A stretch of 64,000 nt of DNA from Edolisoma coerulescens (Eukaryota; Chordata; Aves; Passeriformes; Campephagidae), in assembly GCA_013397115.1 (NCBI GenBank), contig VWZW01005387.1:1693235-1757234 (forward strand). The letters run 5' to 3'. The translations under genes and the position numbers were made by a program. A model generated the notes under the pieces. The model was not told the origin of the DNA. It searched no databases and worked only from the letters and a program-made list of their open reading frames with translations. This document shows, one piece after another, positions 61,137 to 64,000 of this stretch. How positions within the stretch are numbered: position 1 is the stretch's first letter; every line of letters starts with the position of its first letter.

Positions 61137-64000
61137 CTGCAATTGATAATCTGCAACAGCATCAGACTGAAGTATCTCCCAGTTCTTTTAAATGAAATAC
61201 ATATGTATCTACAATACTTACACACGTATTTACATATTTACAGTACAGATGCTCTATGTTCTGAAAATCTGCACTGATTTTAGCCACAGGCCAGGCAACC
61301 ATCTTCAGCTACATGCACTCACAGGCAGAGGAGAACTTTGGAGTCTAGGCTTCCACTACAGGCACTAGAGATCATTGATTTAATTCAGCTGCATAAATGC
61401 GCACCTAGTACTTTCTGGAATACTCCAGAGACATCTGGATAGGACTGAGAGACGTGGTCCAGGATCTGTGGAAGAACTGTACTCTAAACCAGTATCTGGA
61501 GGCAAGGGGAAACAGATTCAATGTCCTGTGACAGTGAATACGTCACGGGATGCCTGTGTTTGGGTAACTGAAGTATCCCCCTCAGAAGAACAGTCAAGCC
61601 TCTAGACTAATTCTGCTTGCCTTAAGGTAGACACTCAACAGACAGACAGCAACCTGGATTGCTCTCTGGACTCCTTGAACTCCAACTCCATTGCCTCGAA
61701 TGGCAGTTTAGATGCAACCCACCAACTTTTAAAATCCCACAATAAGACCCCTAAATTTAGATGTCCTTATCTCCTCCTGATTTGAATCTAGGATTTATAG
61801 ATACGAAAGTACACAAATATAACCACGATTAAGATCAACTACTGAAGGGCTAGATGATAAACAAATTCCCACAAAACACTATAAAATTGTGTATCTTACT
61901 GCAGGCTATCACTTATTTGTTTAAAATGTTATGAAGTTACTGATGCTGCTTCTGCTCTAATGGCTTCTCCCTCTGGTTATGGAAGAGGAGAGAGAAAGCA
62001 GCAAATAAGCCAGAAAAGCAATCACTGAGAATGCAAGCTATTTTACTAAAGAAAAGTTCAGCCCGTGATGAATGATACCTAGTATTCTAAATAATCTTAA
62101 CATTTATAAATAAAATTGTAAACGAAGGCGGTCTATTTGAAAGGATCAATAAAATATAAAGAACGTATTTACATTCACCAAATACTAAAAGATACTCAAT
62201 TTTCATTCACTTTTCTTGAGGACAGAATTTACAGCATTCCTATAGAACATTCAGCAGTTCTCAAGAACAGGTCTTTATATGCCAGAGAAAAATATCCTTG
62301 AATATGAAAAGAAAATAATTAAATCCATTATCGTCTCAAGAAATACAGCACTAAGAGTACTGCTGTTATTGATGCCTTAGGATTTAGCTTTTATATTTTT
62401 CAGATCCTGTACTGCTTTAGTCTGTAACTCTAAAACTCCACAGCCTGTTGGCTACTGTTCTCCCATTGTGGTTAGACATAACAAACCCTCTCTGGGCCTG
62501 GACTCAAGGACACCTTGTTGTCCCAGGCCCCGAAATATTTAAACTAAGCCTCTGGGAAGGGGGAGCAAACCTGGGGTAACTACATCATTACCTGAAATTG
62601 TAATTGGAGAATTAACCCTGATATGCAAGTGGACCAAAGTTATAAAAATGTGAAAAACTCGTGACCCAGCGTCCATCTTGGGTGTGGCCCCTCAGAGGCT
62701 TTTTGACTGCCCAAGGTGTACCTATTGAAGGCCCTTCAATAAACACCTGCTTTTATTATCTTAATCTTGTCTAGCCTCTGTTTTCAGGTAGCTACTTCAA
62801 GGCATCATTATTCACAACAAATTCCTTTTACTTCTTCCCACAGATTCAGAACTGTGGTCAACACAGTCAGGATTAAGAGCAGTAGCTGACAAGGCCATCA
62901 ATTCTCCACTAAAATAGAACTGTAAGGCCAAATAATCCTCTTTAAGGTAAAAAGATGTCATTATTTCCACTGATGGGCCACCAGCAGACATTTTTGATTG
63001 GGCATTAGGTGAAGCTCTGCATCATCTCCTGCCAACACATTCCAGCTTCACTCATCTATAAACAGACAGTAACTTTTACCTAGCACACTTCAAACAGACA
63101 GAAAGATGAAAAAAGCATCTCCTGAAGGACAAAAAGGTGTTTCCTTTCTTTTAATTACAAGTGTGTCGTATTAAACATATAAATATATGAAATGCCAATG
63201 TAAGTAAATGAACTGTTCCTGCATTTTAAAAAAGGAAAAGTAAACAAAACCATCAGAAGAACTAAGTTCTCCAATATTTAAAACATTAAAAATCCCAAAC
63301 TATGTCTGCATAGCTCAAAGTTAGTAAGTTTTGGTGGGGTTTTTTTTGAGCATGTGCTTTGGAACTTAAATTCTAAACATATCTTTATCCTCTTGGGCTT
63401 TTGTTTTCAATACTATGCAAATAAAAATGCACAACCACATAACAGAAAAAGAATATAAAATAAAAGTTTATAAAAGAAGAGATGGTACCTTGACATTATT
63501 TCTCAGCAATGCTAGTATATAATATTTACATGTAACAGGGAATTTTTCTGACACTTATTACACAGGAAATGTTCACCTTAAATACCTGAGAGTCACGGCA
63601 GAATTACCAAAATGTAACTCCCTTAAACTTTCTGTCATTAAAGTAACATGGCCCAGGTGTAGGAATATATAAACCAGCCCAGGAAGACAGGGGAGAAAAG
63701 TATTCCCTCCTTTTTTGGTGCCTTATTGTTGCAAACTCTCAACCCATTGCTCTAAATGGGCTTGCACACCACCCTCAGTGACCCATCAGTGCCTGGTACC
63801 AGACATAAAAATGTCACGTCAGTCTTGCCCAAATTCCGCACCCCCTACACACCCTCATTGAAGAATGATCTATCACAGAACAATCCTACATGGACACACA
63901 CGTGGACATCTGCTCTGGAAAAAAGCTCACCTTTTATTTGATCTGTCATCAGCTGAGCAGCATGAGACGAAAAGGGCTAATAAAAGAATGGGCTTTTTTC
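61137..64000 (-). other. CA3 intron 2, partial
   Basis: At least 2.86 kb. Exon 2 (about 198 nt, with an HW.E.FP motif) is not visible and must lie beyond 64000. The intron contains the LTR-like segment at 62446-62819 and, near 63670-63680, a TATA-like ATATATAAA on the plus strand without other promoter support. Confidence 0.8.
62446..62819 (+). mobile_element. LTR-like segment (probable solo LTR of an endogenous retrovirus)
   Basis: About 374 bases with termini TGTTGGC and CACAACA (TG...CA with short inverted repeats). It has a TATAAAA at 62641-62647 and AATAAA at 62738-62743, 97 bases apart, the order and spacing of an LTR read rightward. This is opposite to CA3. No perfect target-site duplication is visible, so the edges are approximate. 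No retroviral genes flank it. Confidence 0.6.

Noticed and set aside
61137..64000. Search for CA3 exon 2 and exon 1
   Set aside because: No minus-strand segment resembling HW.E.FP, QSP or NNG.S/T motifs was found, so they are placed beyond the window.
63655..64000. Possible second LTR or promoter with ATATATAAA on the plus strand
   Set aside because: TATA-like motif alone, with no paired polyadenylation signal, terminal repeats or coding context.
1..64000. CRISPR arrays, operons, tRNA or rRNA genes, bacterial mobile elements
   Set aside because: None seen; the window is animal nuclear DNA with spliced genes.

Overview
The window is vertebrate nuclear DNA, almost certainly from a bird. Two carbonic anhydrase genes have the seven-exon layout of vertebrate cytosolic alpha-CAs, the visible CA2 protein looks very like bird CA2, and the dispersed repeats are avian CR1 LINE pieces plus LTR-like segments and A/C-rich simple repeats. 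The sequence is AT-rich apart from CpG islands and has one 127-base run of N. I cannot name the species.

Layout, left to right. (1) 1-15740: CA2 on the minus strand, exons 1 to 6. Exon 7 (about 39 codons plus stop) lies left of base 1. Intron 2 is 10.3 kb and non-coding. (2) 15330-16830: CpG island over the CA2 start, with a TATA box about 70 bases upstream of the ATG. (3) 16831-54994: about 38 kb between the genes with no gene I recognise. It holds an orphan CpG island around the N gap (about 32500-33430), CR1 fragments (33668-33942, 38325-38945, 40738-40880), a diverged inverted repeat (33951-34408 against 36049-37363), an LTR-like segment (37795-38269), and a CpG-rich patch with a CTCF-like motif (41031-41044). 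(4) 54995-61136: exons 3 to 7 of CA3 on the minus strand. Exons 1 and 2 lie right of base 64000. Intron 2 of CA3 contains a probable solo LTR (62446-62819).

CA3 and CA2 are transcribed in the same direction (right to left), CA3 first, the head-to-tail order known for the mammalian CA3-CA2 pair. Both encode cytosolic zinc enzymes that hydrate CO2: CA2 is the fast isozyme, CA3 the slow muscle/adipose type with Phe198. All visible exon boundaries obey GT-AG, and exon sizes match between the two genes except exon 5, one codon longer in CA3.

I found no clearly new biological system. The points most worth a second look are the orphan CpG island with its assembly gap, loss in this CA3 of the two cysteines known to be glutathionylated in mammals, the inverted-repeat cluster at 34-39 kb, and the candidate CTCF site between the genes.
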